Assembly (NCBI GenBank): GCA_031553765.1
Contig: JAVBKY010000003.1
Span: 1-64,000, forward strand
DNA: 64,000 nt
From: JAITMY01 sp031553765
GTDB lineage: Bacteria; Bacteroidota; Bacteroidia; Bacteroidales; UBA932
Direction of reading: 5' to 3'
Shown here one piece after another: positions 51,162 to 60,821 of the stretch. The notes under the pieces are model-generated. The model was given only the letters and a program-made list of their open reading frames with translations. It had not been told where the DNA came from and did no database searches. The first letter of the stretch is position 1. Every line of letters starts with the position of its first letter. The translations under genes and the position numbers were made by a program.

Positions 51162-51183
51162 AGTATTACTAAAAGAAAATGTG

Positions 51184-51879
51184 CTACCCGTGCTCGCTAA
51201 TACGTCTAATAATAGTTGAATCGAGTAGCTGAATTGAACGACGTTCACCTAATCTAATTAAACCCTCCTTTTGAAAGTTAGTGAGCGTGCGCGTGGCATT
51301 AGAGGCTGTCATATTCGAAAGTTTTGCCAGGTCCTCGCGTGACAAGTCTGCATTTATTGTTTGTCCATCCTCGCACATTCCGTACATATCGGCTAGTAAA
51401 ATAAGCGAGTCGGCAAGACGAGCACGAATATGCTTTTGTGTCAGCGCAAGCAAACGAGTATCGGAAAATATAAAAGCGCGCGCCACCTGCTGCAACAAAG
51501 CGGCAGAGAAGGCTGCATTGGTTCTTATCAGCTCGTTTACACACTCATGCTTAACAAGGCAAATGGTGGATTGCTCCAACGTTTTTGCGGAAGCAATGTA
51601 GGTATTTCCGGCCAAATACGCCTGAAAACCCAACAAATTCCACGGTTTAATAAGACGTACAATTTGCTCCTTGCCCGACACTCCTTTGCGCGATATTTTT
51701 ACCTTACCCTGCGACAGGCACACGAGACCACTTGGAGTTTCACCCTCATTAAATATGGTCTCTCCTTTTTTGAATACCCTACAGTTAGTATTCTCGATTA
51801 TCCGCTTCCTTTCTTCGCTCGAAAAGAAGGGGAACATCATAAAAAATCCATCCGTTTCCTTTTCACCTACCAACAGCAT
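51184..51879 (-). CDS. Crp/Fnr-family transcription regulator
   Basis: A 231-residue regulator. The N-terminal cyclic-nucleotide-binding-like barrel is seen in RVFKKGETIFNEGETPSGLVCLSQGKVKISR (about 35-65), followed by QIVRLIKPWNLLGFQAYLAGN. The dimer helix is near 130-155. The winged helix starts at LSREDLAKLSNMTASNATRTLTNFQKEGLIRL (190-222). There is no Cys cluster at the N-terminus, so it is not an Fnr-type iron-sulfur sensor. Ligand unknown. It lies between the dNK and radical SAM genes, all in one direction. Confidence 0.92.
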   Translation of the reverse strand: MLLVGEKETDGFFMMFPFFSSEERKRIIENTNCRVFKKGETIFNEGETPSGLVCLSQGKVKISRKGVSGKEQIVRLIKPWNLLGFQAYLAGNTYIASAKTLEQSTICLVKHECVNELIRTNAAFSAALLQQVARAFIFSDTRLLALTQKHIRARLADSLILLADMYGMCEDGQTINADLSREDLAKLSNMTASNATRTLTNFQKEGLIRLGERRSIQLLDSTIIRRISEHG

Positions 51880-51896
51880 AATGGCTCACGTTTTTT

Positions 51897-52508
51897 TTAA
51901 AACAGACCGTTTATCACAGCGTCTATCCTACTTATCACCTCACTCAAATCTTTTGGGTTATCCGAAAAGTTAATTTCATCAACATTGATAATTAACTTTT
52001 GGTGCGTATAAGACTTATTAAATTCTTCGTATCGATCGTTCAAATTTTTCAAATAATCCAAGCGAATGCCCTCCTCGTATTCACGTCCGCGACGCTGAAT
52101 TTGCCTTACCAGCGTTGGCACTGATGCACGCAGGTAGATGAGTAAATCAGGGGGAGCAATGAGCGAATTCATGAGCTCAAACAAATCTTCGTACGACTTG
52201 TAATCGTGGTCGGACATGAGCTGCATGTCGTGCAAGTTAGCAGCAAAGATGTAGGCATCCTCGAATATTGTACGGTCTTGTACAATATTCTGTTTGCTCT
52301 TTTTTATATCTACAATCTGCTTAAATCGCTTACTCAAAAAATAGATCTGCAGATGAAACGACCAGCGCTGCATATCCTGATAAAAATCGTACAAGTAGGG
52401 ATTATCCTCCGTATCCTCATACTGGGCCTGCCACCCATAGTGTTTTGACAAAAGTCCTGCAAGCGTAGTTTTCCCGCTGCCAATGTTCCCTGCTATTGCA
52501 ACGTGCAT
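51897..52508 (-). CDS. deoxynucleoside kinase
   Basis: Phosphorylates deoxynucleosides for salvage. I start at MHVAIAGNIGSGKTTLAGLL (52508); five earlier residues are possible. The P-loop is GNIGSGKT (residues 7-14). VQDRTIFEDAYIFAANL is the DRS-type base-binding motif. IYLRASVPTLVRQIQRRGREYEEGIRLDYLKNLNDRYEEF has the LID Arg residues. About 203 residues, normal. Specificity (dA/dG or dC) cannot be read. It is 18 bases before the Crp-type gene, likely co-transcribed. Confidence 0.92.
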   Translation of the reverse strand: MHVAIAGNIGSGKTTLAGLLSKHYGWQAQYEDTEDNPYLYDFYQDMQRWSFHLQIYFLSKRFKQIVDIKKSKQNIVQDRTIFEDAYIFAANLHDMQLMSDHDYKSYEDLFELMNSLIAPPDLLIYLRASVPTLVRQIQRRGREYEEGIRLDYLKNLNDRYEEFNKSYTHQKLIINVDEINFSDNPKDLSEVISRIDAVINGLF

Positions 52509-52605
52509 GGTAGTAAAGTGCACCTGTGGTGCTTGACATAAATGTATTGTGAATAAAAAGTTAGGAAAGGCTACTTCCCTCGGTAGCTAAGTTAAACAAA
52601 ATAAA

Positions 52606-53385
52606 TTATTTTGCAAAAACTTTAACTATCAGTCCTTTTTGATAGGTAAAAATGGCGTTATCAACCACAGCACACTGCTCTACATCCTCTGCCACTATAC
52701 GTGGTGGCTCACTCCAAGCAACTACATTTTGCGCATGCAATTTTTTATTATTAAGGTAGTAAAGGGTGTCACCCTGCAGGTCGAACCACCTATCGGCATT
52801 AACAGAAAAGAGGTGTAGCAGGGCGCCAAATTTATCGAATACCGCAATATTTTTTCCCGAAAAGTTAACAAATAATTTTCCTCCACGCTCAACCATGTAG
52901 GTAGCCGGCTGCTCACCATGGTTGGTATAGGTTGATGTAGATGCAGCCTCACGCGTGGTGTTGAGAGTAAAGTCAAGGTAAAGTAGCTGCTGGCGATAGC
53001 CATCTGCCACCCACATGCCATTTTCGGCCGAACGGCAAACCGCTGATGGTTTAAGCACGTTTACATCGGGTAGAAAAATAGGATTACCAAGTACAGACAG
53101 CTTGTTATCGAGCAAGTAGACGCGTAAGAATTGCTTGCAAAAAACCAATACTTTGAAGGGGTCCAACGCGTCAACATTTTCTATTTGTCCAAATGTGGTG
53201 GTATGACGCGACAGCAACTCCAACTTGGCATTATACTTAGCTACGCCATTACCCGTAACCACGTAAACGCTACCCTGCTTATCGGCGGCAAGCGAGGTTA
53301 CACCACCTACATTTAGCGACTGCGAAAAAGCAGATGGGGAGAAAAGATAAAAAGATAAAAAGATAAAAAGATAAAGGATTTTCAT
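52606..53385 (-). CDS. exported beta-propeller-like protein with repeat-encoded signal peptide
   Basis: A 259-residue exported protein; signal KILYLFIFLSFYLFSPSAFSQ. The body has repeated strand motifs (GGVTSLAADKQGSVYVVTGNGVAKYNAKL, KPSAVCRSAENGMWVADGYRQQLLYLD, YLNNKKLHAQ) that fit a small beta-propeller of unknown ligand. Its ATG overlaps the GH3-like stop by one base (TAATG), so it is translationally coupled. Codons 3-14 are made of an 8-bp tandem unit, so changes in copy number would shift the frame. Family not recognised. Confidence 0.78.
   Translation of the reverse strand: MKILYLFIFLSFYLFSPSAFSQSLNVGGVTSLAADKQGSVYVVTGNGVAKYNAKLELLSRHTTTFGQIENVDALDPFKVLVFCKQFLRVYLLDNKLSVLGNPIFLPDVNVLKPSAVCRSAENGMWVADGYRQQLLYLDFTLNTTREAASTSTYTNHGEQPATYMVERGGKLFVNFSGKNIAVFDKFGALLHLFSVNADRWFDLQGDTLYYLNNKKLHAQNVVAWSEPPRIVAEDVEQCAVVDNAIFTYQKGLIVKVFAK
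53346..53377 (-). repeat. 8-bp tandem repeat in signal-peptide codons
   Basis: GATAAAAA occurs three times and a fourth GATAAAGG follows, G's spaced exactly eight bases apart (53346, 53354, 53362, 53370). Unit length is not a multiple of three. Confidence 0.9.
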
Positions 53386-54917
53386 TATCCATTGTCCATT
53401 GTCAATTGTCCATTAATTTCCAGCAGCTGCTCCACGTATTCGCGCGTGTTGTACAAGCGCGGCACCTTGTTTTGCCCGCCTAACTTTCCTCGCTGGCGCA
53501 TCCACTCATAAAAAGTTCCATGCTTTAATACGTGCAGCACAGGCATGTTGAGCGTGGTATTATTTTTACGTTTAGCCTCATAGTCCGAATTAGCAGAGCA
53601 CAATGCTTGGTCAAGTAAGGTGGTAAAGGTTGTAAGATTGGCGGGCTCGTTTTCAAACTCTATAACCCATTCATGCCCACCCTTTTGATCGCCCTGCATA
53701 AATACGGGTGCCACAGTGTACTCCTTTATACTGGCATTGGTAGCCTGACAGGCGGTGCGCAAAGCATTTTCAGCGTTATCTACCACCAACTCCTCGCCAA
53801 ATACATTAATGTAGTGCTTGGTGCGTCCCGTAATTTTTATTTTGTGAGGGAAAAGCGAGGTAAACTCCACCGTATCGCCTATTACATAGCGCCACAAACC
53901 TCCGTTAGTAGTAATTACCAATGCGTAGTTTACACCCCTTTGCACATCGCCAATGGTACAGTAGGTAGGGTTGTCGGTACCAAAGGTGTTCATGGGAATA
54001 AATTCGTAAAACACGCTATAGTCGAGCATGAGCAACATGCCGCTGTCGTTCAAGTCATCCTGAATGCCAAAGAAACCCTCCGATGCATTGTAGGTTTCCA
54101 TGTAGTGCATATCGGGTGATGGAATGATAGCTTGAAATTGTTCGCGATAAGGTACAAAGCTCACGCCACCGTGAATGAATAGCTCAAGATTTGGCCATAT
54201 TTCAAGTAAATTATCTTTACCTGCATGACGGAGAAGATAGCGCATCAATACTAAGTTCCACGAGGGAACTCCGGCAAACTGTACTACATCTTCCTTTAGT
54301 GTTTCGGCTGCAATTCGCTTTATCTTATCTTCAAAATCAGATATAAGCGCTACCTCCTTACTAGGCGTGCGGATAAGCTCCGCAAGAAAAGGAGCATTGT
54401 CGATAAGAATGGCTGAAAGGTCGCCCGCATACGTGTTGTTACCAATACCTGTAACCTGATGGCTACCACCAAGGGTTAGCCCCTTACCTGTTAAAATATT
54501 CGACTCCGGAAAACGGTTAAGGTAAAAAGTAAGTACATCCTTAGCTCCACGATAGTGACATGCGTCCAAAGAACCTTCGGGCACAGGAATAAACTTACTT
54601 TTTTCGGCTGTAGTACCCGACGATTTTGCAAACCACTTCACCTGTTCTCCACACAGCACATTATTTCCGCCGTTCATCATGCGCTCAATGTAGGGGCGCA
54701 AATCGCCATACTCATGAAGTGGCACGCGTTGCTGAAACGCTTCAATGCTTGTGATGGATTGAAAATCGTAACGCTTGCCGAACTCAGAGTCCTTAGCCGC
54801 ATCAAGGTTTACAAGTAGCTGCTGCTCCTGCACAGCCAAGGGATTTTTACGAAACGCATCAATCTCGGCCAAACGGCTTTTGAACATGAGATTGAAGATG
54901 GAGTTAATGATTGCCAA
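53385..54917 (-). CDS. GH3-like acyl-adenylate-forming protein
   Basis: A 510-residue cytoplasmic protein of the GH3 auxin-responsive-promoter family, in which plant members link amino acids to hormones; bacterial substrates are unknown. VKWFAKSSGTTAEKSKFIPV (about 96-115) is the ATP-binding motif. METYNASEGFFGIQDDL and YALVITTNGGLWRYVIGDTVEFTS are the second and third adenylation motifs; ITGRTKHYINVFGEELVVDNAE is the hinge. Common in Bacteroidetes. Its last codons (MDNG) are encoded by a GACAATGG-type spacer repeat, so the C-terminal few residues are probably recent. Confidence 0.9.
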   Translation of the reverse strand: MAIINSIFNLMFKSRLAEIDAFRKNPLAVQEQQLLVNLDAAKDSEFGKRYDFQSITSIEAFQQRVPLHEYGDLRPYIERMMNGGNNVLCGEQVKWFAKSSGTTAEKSKFIPVPEGSLDACHYRGAKDVLTFYLNRFPESNILTGKGLTLGGSHQVTGIGNNTYAGDLSAILIDNAPFLAELIRTPSKEVALISDFEDKIKRIAAETLKEDVVQFAGVPSWNLVLMRYLLRHAGKDNLLEIWPNLELFIHGGVSFVPYREQFQAIIPSPDMHYMETYNASEGFFGIQDDLNDSGMLLMLDYSVFYEFIPMNTFGTDNPTYCTIGDVQRGVNYALVITTNGGLWRYVIGDTVEFTSLFPHKIKITGRTKHYINVFGEELVVDNAENALRTACQATNASIKEYTVAPVFMQGDQKGGHEWVIEFENEPANLTTFTTLLDQALCSANSDYEAKRKNNTTLNMPVLHVLKHGTFYEWMRQRGKLGGQNKVPRLYNTREYVEQLLEINGQLTMDNG

Positions 54918-54964
54918 AGAGAGAGAAATTAGTGATTAAAAATTAGTGATTAGAGGAATAATCT

Positions 54965-57601
54965 CTACCCCAACTTACTCAACTGCTCCTCCAGCGATGC
55001 AATTTTTGCCTCTGCATCGCTTTGTTTTTTGCGCTCAAGCGCCACTACTGCTTCGGGCGCGCTGCCCACAAATTTTTCGTTGGACAACTTTTTCATCACG
55101 CTATCCAAAAACTTCTTGAAGTAGTCCAGGTCTTTTTCTATTTTCTTACGCTCCTCCTCCACATCTATGAGGTTGCCAAGGGGAACATAGAATTCTGTGG
55201 TTTTTACCAAGAAAGATGAGCAAGCAACCTCATTGTTGCTCTCCACATGAACCACCTCCGAAATATTTGCCAAGCGCGAAACTATGCTTGATGCTTTGTC
55301 TGAAAAATCACCCTTTACAAGCAGCCTCAACGCCTCCTTATTAGGAAGATTTTTTTCCTTGCGAATGCTGCGAATGCTGGTTACAACTTGCTTTGCCTCC
55401 TCAAAATCATTCAGAGCATTTTCATCGAAGTCTTCTGCAAAAGGTTGTAATGCCACCATAAGGCTTTCTCCATCCTTTCGTTCGGCAAGGTTTTGCCATA
55501 ACTCTTCGGTAATAAACGGCATGAACGGGTGAAGCAGGCGCAACATAATATCGAATATTTTGAGCGTTGCTTCGTACGTTTTTTTATCCATGGGCTTACC
55601 CATTTGCGGTTTCACAATCTCCAAGAACCAGCCCGAAAACTCGTCCCAATACAGCTTGTATATTTCCATTAGCGCCTCGGACAAACGGTACTTATCAAAG
55701 TCATCATTGAGCTTTATCACCGTTTTTTGCAGCAGCGAGAAGAACCATTCTACCGCCACATGCGAGTGCTCGGGTTGCTCCTCGCTATCGCTGGGTTCCC
55801 ACCCCTTAATAAGGCGGTAAACATTCCAAATTTTATTACAGAAGTTACGTCCCTGCTCGCACAAACCTTCATCGAATGGCAAGTCGTTACCTGCCGGAGA
55901 TGAAAGTAGCATGCCCAGGCGCACGCCATCGGCGCCGTACTGCTCCATGAGTTCAATGGGATCGGGTGAGTTACCAAGTGACTTCGACATTTTACGTCCC
56001 TGCTTGTCGCGCACAATACCTGTCAAGTACACGTTCTTGAAGGGATAACCTCCTGCCCACTCGTATCCGGCAATAATCATACGCGCCACCCAGAAAAACA
56101 AAATTTCAGGTGCGGTAACCAAGTCGGATGTTGGGTAGTAGTACTGTAAATCCTTGTTAGGATCAGCCTCGGGATGTCCCGGAACGTTAGGGTCAAACAC
56201 TGAAATAGGCCATAACCACGAAGAAAACCACGTATCTAGGCAGTCTTCGTCTTGGCGCAAATCCTCCAACTTTAGGTTTTTATCCTTCGCTTTCTCCTTT
56301 GCCAAAACCAACGCTTCTTCGGCAGTTTCGGCAACCACGTATCCACCTTGCGGCAAGTACCACGCGGGAATGCGATGTCCCCACCACAGTTGACGCGAGA
56401 TACACCAATCCTTCACATTTTCCATCCAGTGACGGTAGGTGTTTTTGAACTTAGCGGGGTACAGCTGCACATCATCCTCCATTACCGCCTCCAGCGCAGG
56501 CTTCGATATCTCCTCCATGCGCAGGAACCACTGCATAGAAAGTTTGGGTTCTATAACAGCATCGGTGCGCTCCGAAAAGCCAACTTTATTAGTATAGGAT
56601 TCTACTTTTTCCAAAAGACCTGCGGCATCCAAATCTTTTTCAATCTGCTTGCGCACATCGAAACGATCCTGCCCCACGTACATTTGTGCCTTTTCGCTCA
56701 GCGTGCCGTTATCGTTGAAAATATCAATTACCTCAAGGTTGTACTTTTCGCCCAGCATGTAGTCGTTTACATCGTGTGCGGGCGTAACCTTTAGGCAACC
56801 TGTACCAAACTCCACATCTACGTAGTCGTCCTCAATAATGGGAACCTCGCGGTTGATGAGTGGCACAATAACCTTTTTACCCTTCAGGTGAAAGTTCTTT
56901 TCGTCGTTGGGGTTTATACAAACAGCGGTATCGCCCAAAATGGTTTCGGGGCGCGTGGTAGCAACCACAGCGTAGCCATCCTCGCCAACAATTTTGTAGC
57001 GCAGGTAGTATAATTTACCCTGCTGCTCCTTATAAATAACCTCCTCGTCCGACAGGGCGGTGAGCGCCTGCGGATCCCAGTTTACCATGCGCACGCCACG
57101 GTATATTTTACCTTGGTTGAACAAATCCACAAATACGCGAAAAACGCTCTTTGAGTATTCTTCGTTCATGGTAAAGTTGGTACGGTCCCAGTCACACGAT
57201 GCCCCCAACTTTTTGAGCTGCTCCAAAATAATGCCACCGTGCTTACGTGTCCACTCCCAAGCGTGCTCAAGGAATTGCTCGCGCGTAAGGTCGGTTTTCT
57301 TAATACCCTCCTTAGCTAATTTTGCTACTACCTTTGCTTCGGTAGCAATAGAGGCGTGGTCAGTACCCGGCACCCAGCAGGCGTTTTTGCCCAGCATACG
57401 CGCACGACGTACCAGCACATCCTGAATGGTATTGTTGAGCATATGCCCCATATGTAGCACACCCGTTACGTTGGGCGGCGGGATTACCACTGTGTAGGGC
57501 TCTCTGTTATCCGGTTCCGAATGAAACAACTTGTGCCTCATCCAATACTCATACCACTTATCCTCAATCTCCTTCGGTGAATACGTCGTTGCTAATGCCA
57601 T
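54965..57601 (-). CDS. valS: valyl-tRNA synthetase
   Basis: Charges tRNA-Val and edits threonine. 878 residues. HIGH-type motif PNVTGVLHMGHMLNNTIQD (about 42-60). Editing domain starts near 200 (VVATTRPETILGDTAVCI). KMSKS motif DKQGRKMSKSLGNSPDPIELM near 537. Anticodon domain and a final coiled coil (RKKIEKDLDYFKKFLDSVMKKL ... EAKIASLEEQLSKLG) typical of ValRS. Single gene. Confidence 0.97.
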   Translation of the reverse strand: MALATTYSPKEIEDKWYEYWMRHKLFHSEPDNREPYTVVIPPPNVTGVLHMGHMLNNTIQDVLVRRARMLGKNACWVPGTDHASIATEAKVVAKLAKEGIKKTDLTREQFLEHAWEWTRKHGGIILEQLKKLGASCDWDRTNFTMNEEYSKSVFRVFVDLFNQGKIYRGVRMVNWDPQALTALSDEEVIYKEQQGKLYYLRYKIVGEDGYAVVATTRPETILGDTAVCINPNDEKNFHLKGKKVIVPLINREVPIIEDDYVDVEFGTGCLKVTPAHDVNDYMLGEKYNLEVIDIFNDNGTLSEKAQMYVGQDRFDVRKQIEKDLDAAGLLEKVESYTNKVGFSERTDAVIEPKLSMQWFLRMEEISKPALEAVMEDDVQLYPAKFKNTYRHWMENVKDWCISRQLWWGHRIPAWYLPQGGYVVAETAEEALVLAKEKAKDKNLKLEDLRQDEDCLDTWFSSWLWPISVFDPNVPGHPEADPNKDLQYYYPTSDLVTAPEILFFWVARMIIAGYEWAGGYPFKNVYLTGIVRDKQGRKMSKSLGNSPDPIELMEQYGADGVRLGMLLSSPAGNDLPFDEGLCEQGRNFCNKIWNVYRLIKGWEPSDSEEQPEHSHVAVEWFFSLLQKTVIKLNDDFDKYRLSEALMEIYKLYWDEFSGWFLEIVKPQMGKPMDKKTYEATLKIFDIMLRLLHPFMPFITEELWQNLAERKDGESLMVALQPFAEDFDENALNDFEEAKQVVTSIRSIRKEKNLPNKEALRLLVKGDFSDKASSIVSRLANISEVVHVESNNEVACSSFLVKTTEFYVPLGNLIDVEEERKKIEKDLDYFKKFLDSVMKKLSNEKFVGSAPEAVVALERKKQSDAEAKIASLEEQLSKLG

Positions 57602-57640
57602 TTATCAATTATGAATTAAAATTTACAAATTATGAATTAT

Positions 57641-58138
57641 TTATTTAATACTGTTCATGGCTTGAATAATCTGCTGAGCACGCTGCCTATCACCGGCACG
57701 ATCATATATCTGCGCCATGAGCTGGTAGGCAGGCTTAAAATCACCACGAGCTCTAAGCAGCTGCTGTAAGGTGCGTAAGGCATCATTAAGTTGATTTTGT
57801 TGCACCTGCGCATTAGCCATAACCCACAGACCCGAAACATCGCGAGTATTATACTTGGCAATGGCTTTGGCCGTAACAATTGCACTCGAGTAATCGCCCT
57901 TGGAAAAATAAATATTGGCCAACAAATTTAGCGCAGTAGTATTGCCCTTGTTAAAAGCAACCCAACCTTGCGCCAACATTTGTGCCGAATCCAACATACC
58001 TACTTGCTGATAAATAGCTATCAGATCATTTAGCGCCTGCTCATTATACTCATCGTAAGCCAGCGCTTTTTTGAGCAGCCACATTGAAGTTGCCCTGCTG
58101 CATTGCCTGATGTCCATAAAAATCGGATTTATCTTCAC
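57641..58138 (-). pseudogene. TPR-containing 3' part of the split membrane glycosyltransferase gene
   Basis: The genuine coding part starts at about 58070, right after the A6 run (58067-58072 on the plus strand as T6). It reads KKALAYDEYNEQALNDLIAIYQQVG, then a series of TPR units (AQGWVAFNKGNTTALNLLANIYFSKGDYSSAI, AYQLMAQIYDRAGDRQRAQQII). The frame's first ~22 residues overlap the upstream gene out of frame. Removing one A joins NFNVAAQ to KALAYDEY, which makes a continuous TPR. So this is the C-terminus of the next entry, not a separate gene. Confidence 0.75.
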
Positions 58139-59849
58139 GCTTTAGAACAATGCAAATGGGCACATCATCAACCTTAATTTGGTACGCTGTATTTTTAGGA
58201 GGAAATGCCTTCTTATTCTTCAGTAATTCGGGATTCATACCCGTGATGGTAAATATGGCGTAATCCCAATCATTGTAACCACGTTCATACCAACGGGAAA
58301 AGCCCGTTGAGAATGTGGCCGTATCATGTCGGAAGAAATAGTTGACTGACGGACCATGCCATGTTACAACGCGAGTTTTACGGGTACTATCAGGTGCTCC
58401 GTTCTTTTCCACATCGGCAATAACCCACTCCGATGCTTCGCGCGTAGAGTGATAGTAGTAGTCCATTTCGTAGTTACCGTAAGCGCCTTTTATGCCTCCA
58501 ACAAATTTATTGAAGAAAACGTACTCGTATGGATGGTTTTTTACTATGTGTCGAATAGGTCCCGCCAACAGTACAAGCACGCCTACAATACCGCAAGCAT
58601 ACACCATATTCTCCGTACGAATTGATTTATTTTTAATCTTGCGTTGCACCCACTCTATAAGCGCATTAAATCCTAAGCCCGCAGCAGCGACAAAGGGAGG
58701 GAACATAAAGGTGGCATGGCGCCAGCCTCCGTATAAGTTAGCGCCTGTATGAATTATCCAAAAAACAGGAAATATAAACGCGAAGTAAACAACAAAAAAG
58801 TTAAACCAATTTATTCTTTTCAATCCACCGAAGAGTGGGTACACACACGCACCCAGTATCACAGCAATGGGCGATGTTATCAAAATGTATTTGGGCAGAT
58901 AATACCACGGATTAAGGTCTGACCAATTCATTTTACCCTCGTAAACGTGTCGTATAATTACACCCCAGTGTGACATATCCTGAAAAGTTGACTTCACGTG
59001 CGCATATGGGCTGACAAGGGCGTAGGGCCAAAGCAAAATACCAACTATGAAGCCCACAAGCGAAATACAAATACCGTAAGCCAGCAAGCGGTAAAAAATC
59101 GGCTTCAACTCTTTTTGCTTTTTTTCCTTTCGCAATTCAATCCAACGTAGGAGCAGATACACTATACCGAATACTCCAAAATAGCCAATGAGCAACAAGC
59201 CCCCTACGCGAGTAGCCAAAGCCAATCCTATACTTAAGGTCAGCATTATCTGTACCTTTTTTGAGGGATTGGAAAAGGTTTGAAAGAAGCACAGCAGGTA
59301 GTATGTTCCCATCATAATCATTGCTGCAAATGGAGGGTCTTTCAAGTTATTAAAAGACTGTCCTAACAGATGGGGCGAGAAGAAAGCGAGCAAAAATGTT
59401 AGTAGTGCAGCGTACCAACTCCTACTAACTCTGAAAGCTAAAAGCGATGCGAACAGCATAGCTAACCAGCCAAATATAGAGGATACCGCATGCCTCACCG
59501 ACATGATATCATCTACATTAAACGTGTTGTATATGAGATATGAAATATTGTCGGGGAGTTGCCCAAACATATGCAAGTCATTGGCGCCATTCTTGGGGTT
59601 AATATGAACCGCCGTGCTATCCTTGCCCAAAGTTTTATAGAAGTTCATCACATCCCGAGCATGCCCTAAGTGGAAGTGCTCATCGCCGGACATGCCCGCA
59701 TTTCGGCTCATGAGAAGCATTGCAAGTAGTCCTAATACCGACAGCACAATAAATAGTACTTTGCCATTTCTAAAGAGGTTGTGGGTATCCTTTGGCTCTT
59801 CTGCAACAACTTCCGGTGTCGATATATTTTTCTTACGATTCATAGACAT
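58050..59849 (-). CDS. GT39/PMT-type membrane glycosyltransferase, cut short by a frameshift
   Basis: A 599-residue integral membrane protein with about nine to eleven hydrophobic segments. SGDEHFHLGHARDVMNFY (about 53-70) is the first-loop acidic motif of the PMT/ArnT class, and NLKDPPFAAMIMMGTYYLL fits the family. Such enzymes move a sugar from a lipid carrier to protein or glycan on the periplasmic side. After about 590 residues the frame ends in GNFNVAAQKSAGLR; the natural continuation is the TPR region in the adjoining frame. Indel in a six-A run; either real or a sequencing error. If real, the protein loses only its TPR tail. Confidence 0.82.
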   Translation of the reverse strand: MSMNRKKNISTPEVVAEEPKDTHNLFRNGKVLFIVLSVLGLLAMLLMSRNAGMSGDEHFHLGHARDVMNFYKTLGKDSTAVHINPKNGANDLHMFGQLPDNISYLIYNTFNVDDIMSVRHAVSSIFGWLAMLFASLLAFRVSRSWYAALLTFLLAFFSPHLLGQSFNNLKDPPFAAMIMMGTYYLLCFFQTFSNPSKKVQIMLTLSIGLALATRVGGLLLIGYFGVFGIVYLLLRWIELRKEKKQKELKPIFYRLLAYGICISLVGFIVGILLWPYALVSPYAHVKSTFQDMSHWGVIIRHVYEGKMNWSDLNPWYYLPKYILITSPIAVILGACVYPLFGGLKRINWFNFFVVYFAFIFPVFWIIHTGANLYGGWRHATFMFPPFVAAAGLGFNALIEWVQRKIKNKSIRTENMVYACGIVGVLVLLAGPIRHIVKNHPYEYVFFNKFVGGIKGAYGNYEMDYYYHSTREASEWVIADVEKNGAPDSTRKTRVVTWHGPSVNYFFRHDTATFSTGFSRWYERGYNDWDYAIFTITGMNPELLKNKKAFPPKNTAYQIKVDDVPICIVLKREDKSDFYGHQAMQQGNFNVAAQKSAGLR

Positions 59850-59894
59850 AATTATTAGGGTTTAATAATTTGTGATGAAAAAGCATATTAAATA

Positions 59895-60821
59895 CTAAGA
59901 CCCTACTTCTCTCCATTCCGCTCCCTCATACCTTCCAAACCACGTCAGCTGCCTTTTGGCATACCTGCGCGAGTTACGCTTAATCAACTCCACCGCCTCA
60001 TCCAACGTACACTTGCCATCAAAGTGGTCAAACAGCTCTCGATATCCTACAGTTTTAAGGGCATTCAAATGCCGATAGGGAAGCATGGATTTTGCCTCTT
60101 CAAGCAGTCCTTGCTCCATCATTTGATTTACGCGAAGGTTAATGCGATTATACAATTCCTCCCTGTCGCGATTAAGCACAATGAAGCGAACTTCAAAGTT
60201 ACGATTTTTTGGGGAATTTCGACGAATTTTAGAGAAAGGTTTGCCTGCCGCTATACATACCTCCAAGGCTCGTAGCACTCGAGCCGGATTCTTGATATCC
60301 ACCTCGTTATAGTAATCTGGGTCAAGCAGTTTAAGTTCCTGACTCAAGGTGTCTACACCCTCGATAATCATACGCTGTGTGAGAGTTGCGCGCAGTTCCT
60401 CATCCACCTCCGGGACATCGTCTATACCAAAACAAACGGCATCAATGTACAAGCCGGAACCACCCACCATGAGTAGCGTGTCGTGTTGCGCAAACAAATC
60501 ATCAAGCAGGGCAAGCACCTCCTGCTCATACTTCCCCACGGAGTAGTAATCCTGTACGGAATGAGTGGCAATAAAATAGTGGGGTACGGCATTCAGCTGC
60601 TCAGGGGTTGGGCGCGCCACGCCAATGTTCAACTCTTTATAAATTTGGCGGGAATCGCAGGAAATAATGGGAGAGCCGAGCTGCTGCGCAAGCGCAATGC
60701 TATAGTCGGTTTTGCCTACACCCGTAGGACCCATTAAAACTATCAGCGTTTTGGGCTTAACAAGATCAGTAAAAAAAACTGTTTTCTGCTTATCAATCGT
60801 CGCCTCCGGACGACGAGGCAT
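59895..60821 (-). CDS. miaA: tRNA dimethylallyltransferase
   Basis: Adds a dimethylallyl group to A37 of tRNAs that read codons starting with U. KTLIVLMGPTGVGKTDYSIALAQQLGSPIISCDSRQIYKELNIGVARPTPEQL is the MiaA start with P-loop GPTGVGKT and the Asp in SCDSRQ. LMVGGSGLYIDAVCFGIDDVP and RNSRRYAKRQLTWFGR are also typical. I chose the Met at 60821; the longest frame (to 60857) overlaps the gene before it by 65 bases. About 308 residues. Same direction as its neighbour. Confidence 0.94.
   Translation of the reverse strand: MPRRPEATIDKQKTVFFTDLVKPKTLIVLMGPTGVGKTDYSIALAQQLGSPIISCDSRQIYKELNIGVARPTPEQLNAVPHYFIATHSVQDYYSVGKYEQEVLALLDDLFAQHDTLLMVGGSGLYIDAVCFGIDDVPEVDEELRATLTQRMIIEGVDTLSQELKLLDPDYYNEVDIKNPARVLRALEVCIAAGKPFSKIRRNSPKNRNFEVRFIVLNRDREELYNRINLRVNQMMEQGLLEEAKSMLPYRHLNALKTVGYRELFDHFDGKCTLDEAVELIKRNSRRYAKRQLTWFGRYEGAEWREVGS

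Noticed and set aside
53346..53377. CRISPR or satellite array
   Set aside because: The unit is only 8 bp with no spacers; it is a simple tandem repeat in codons.
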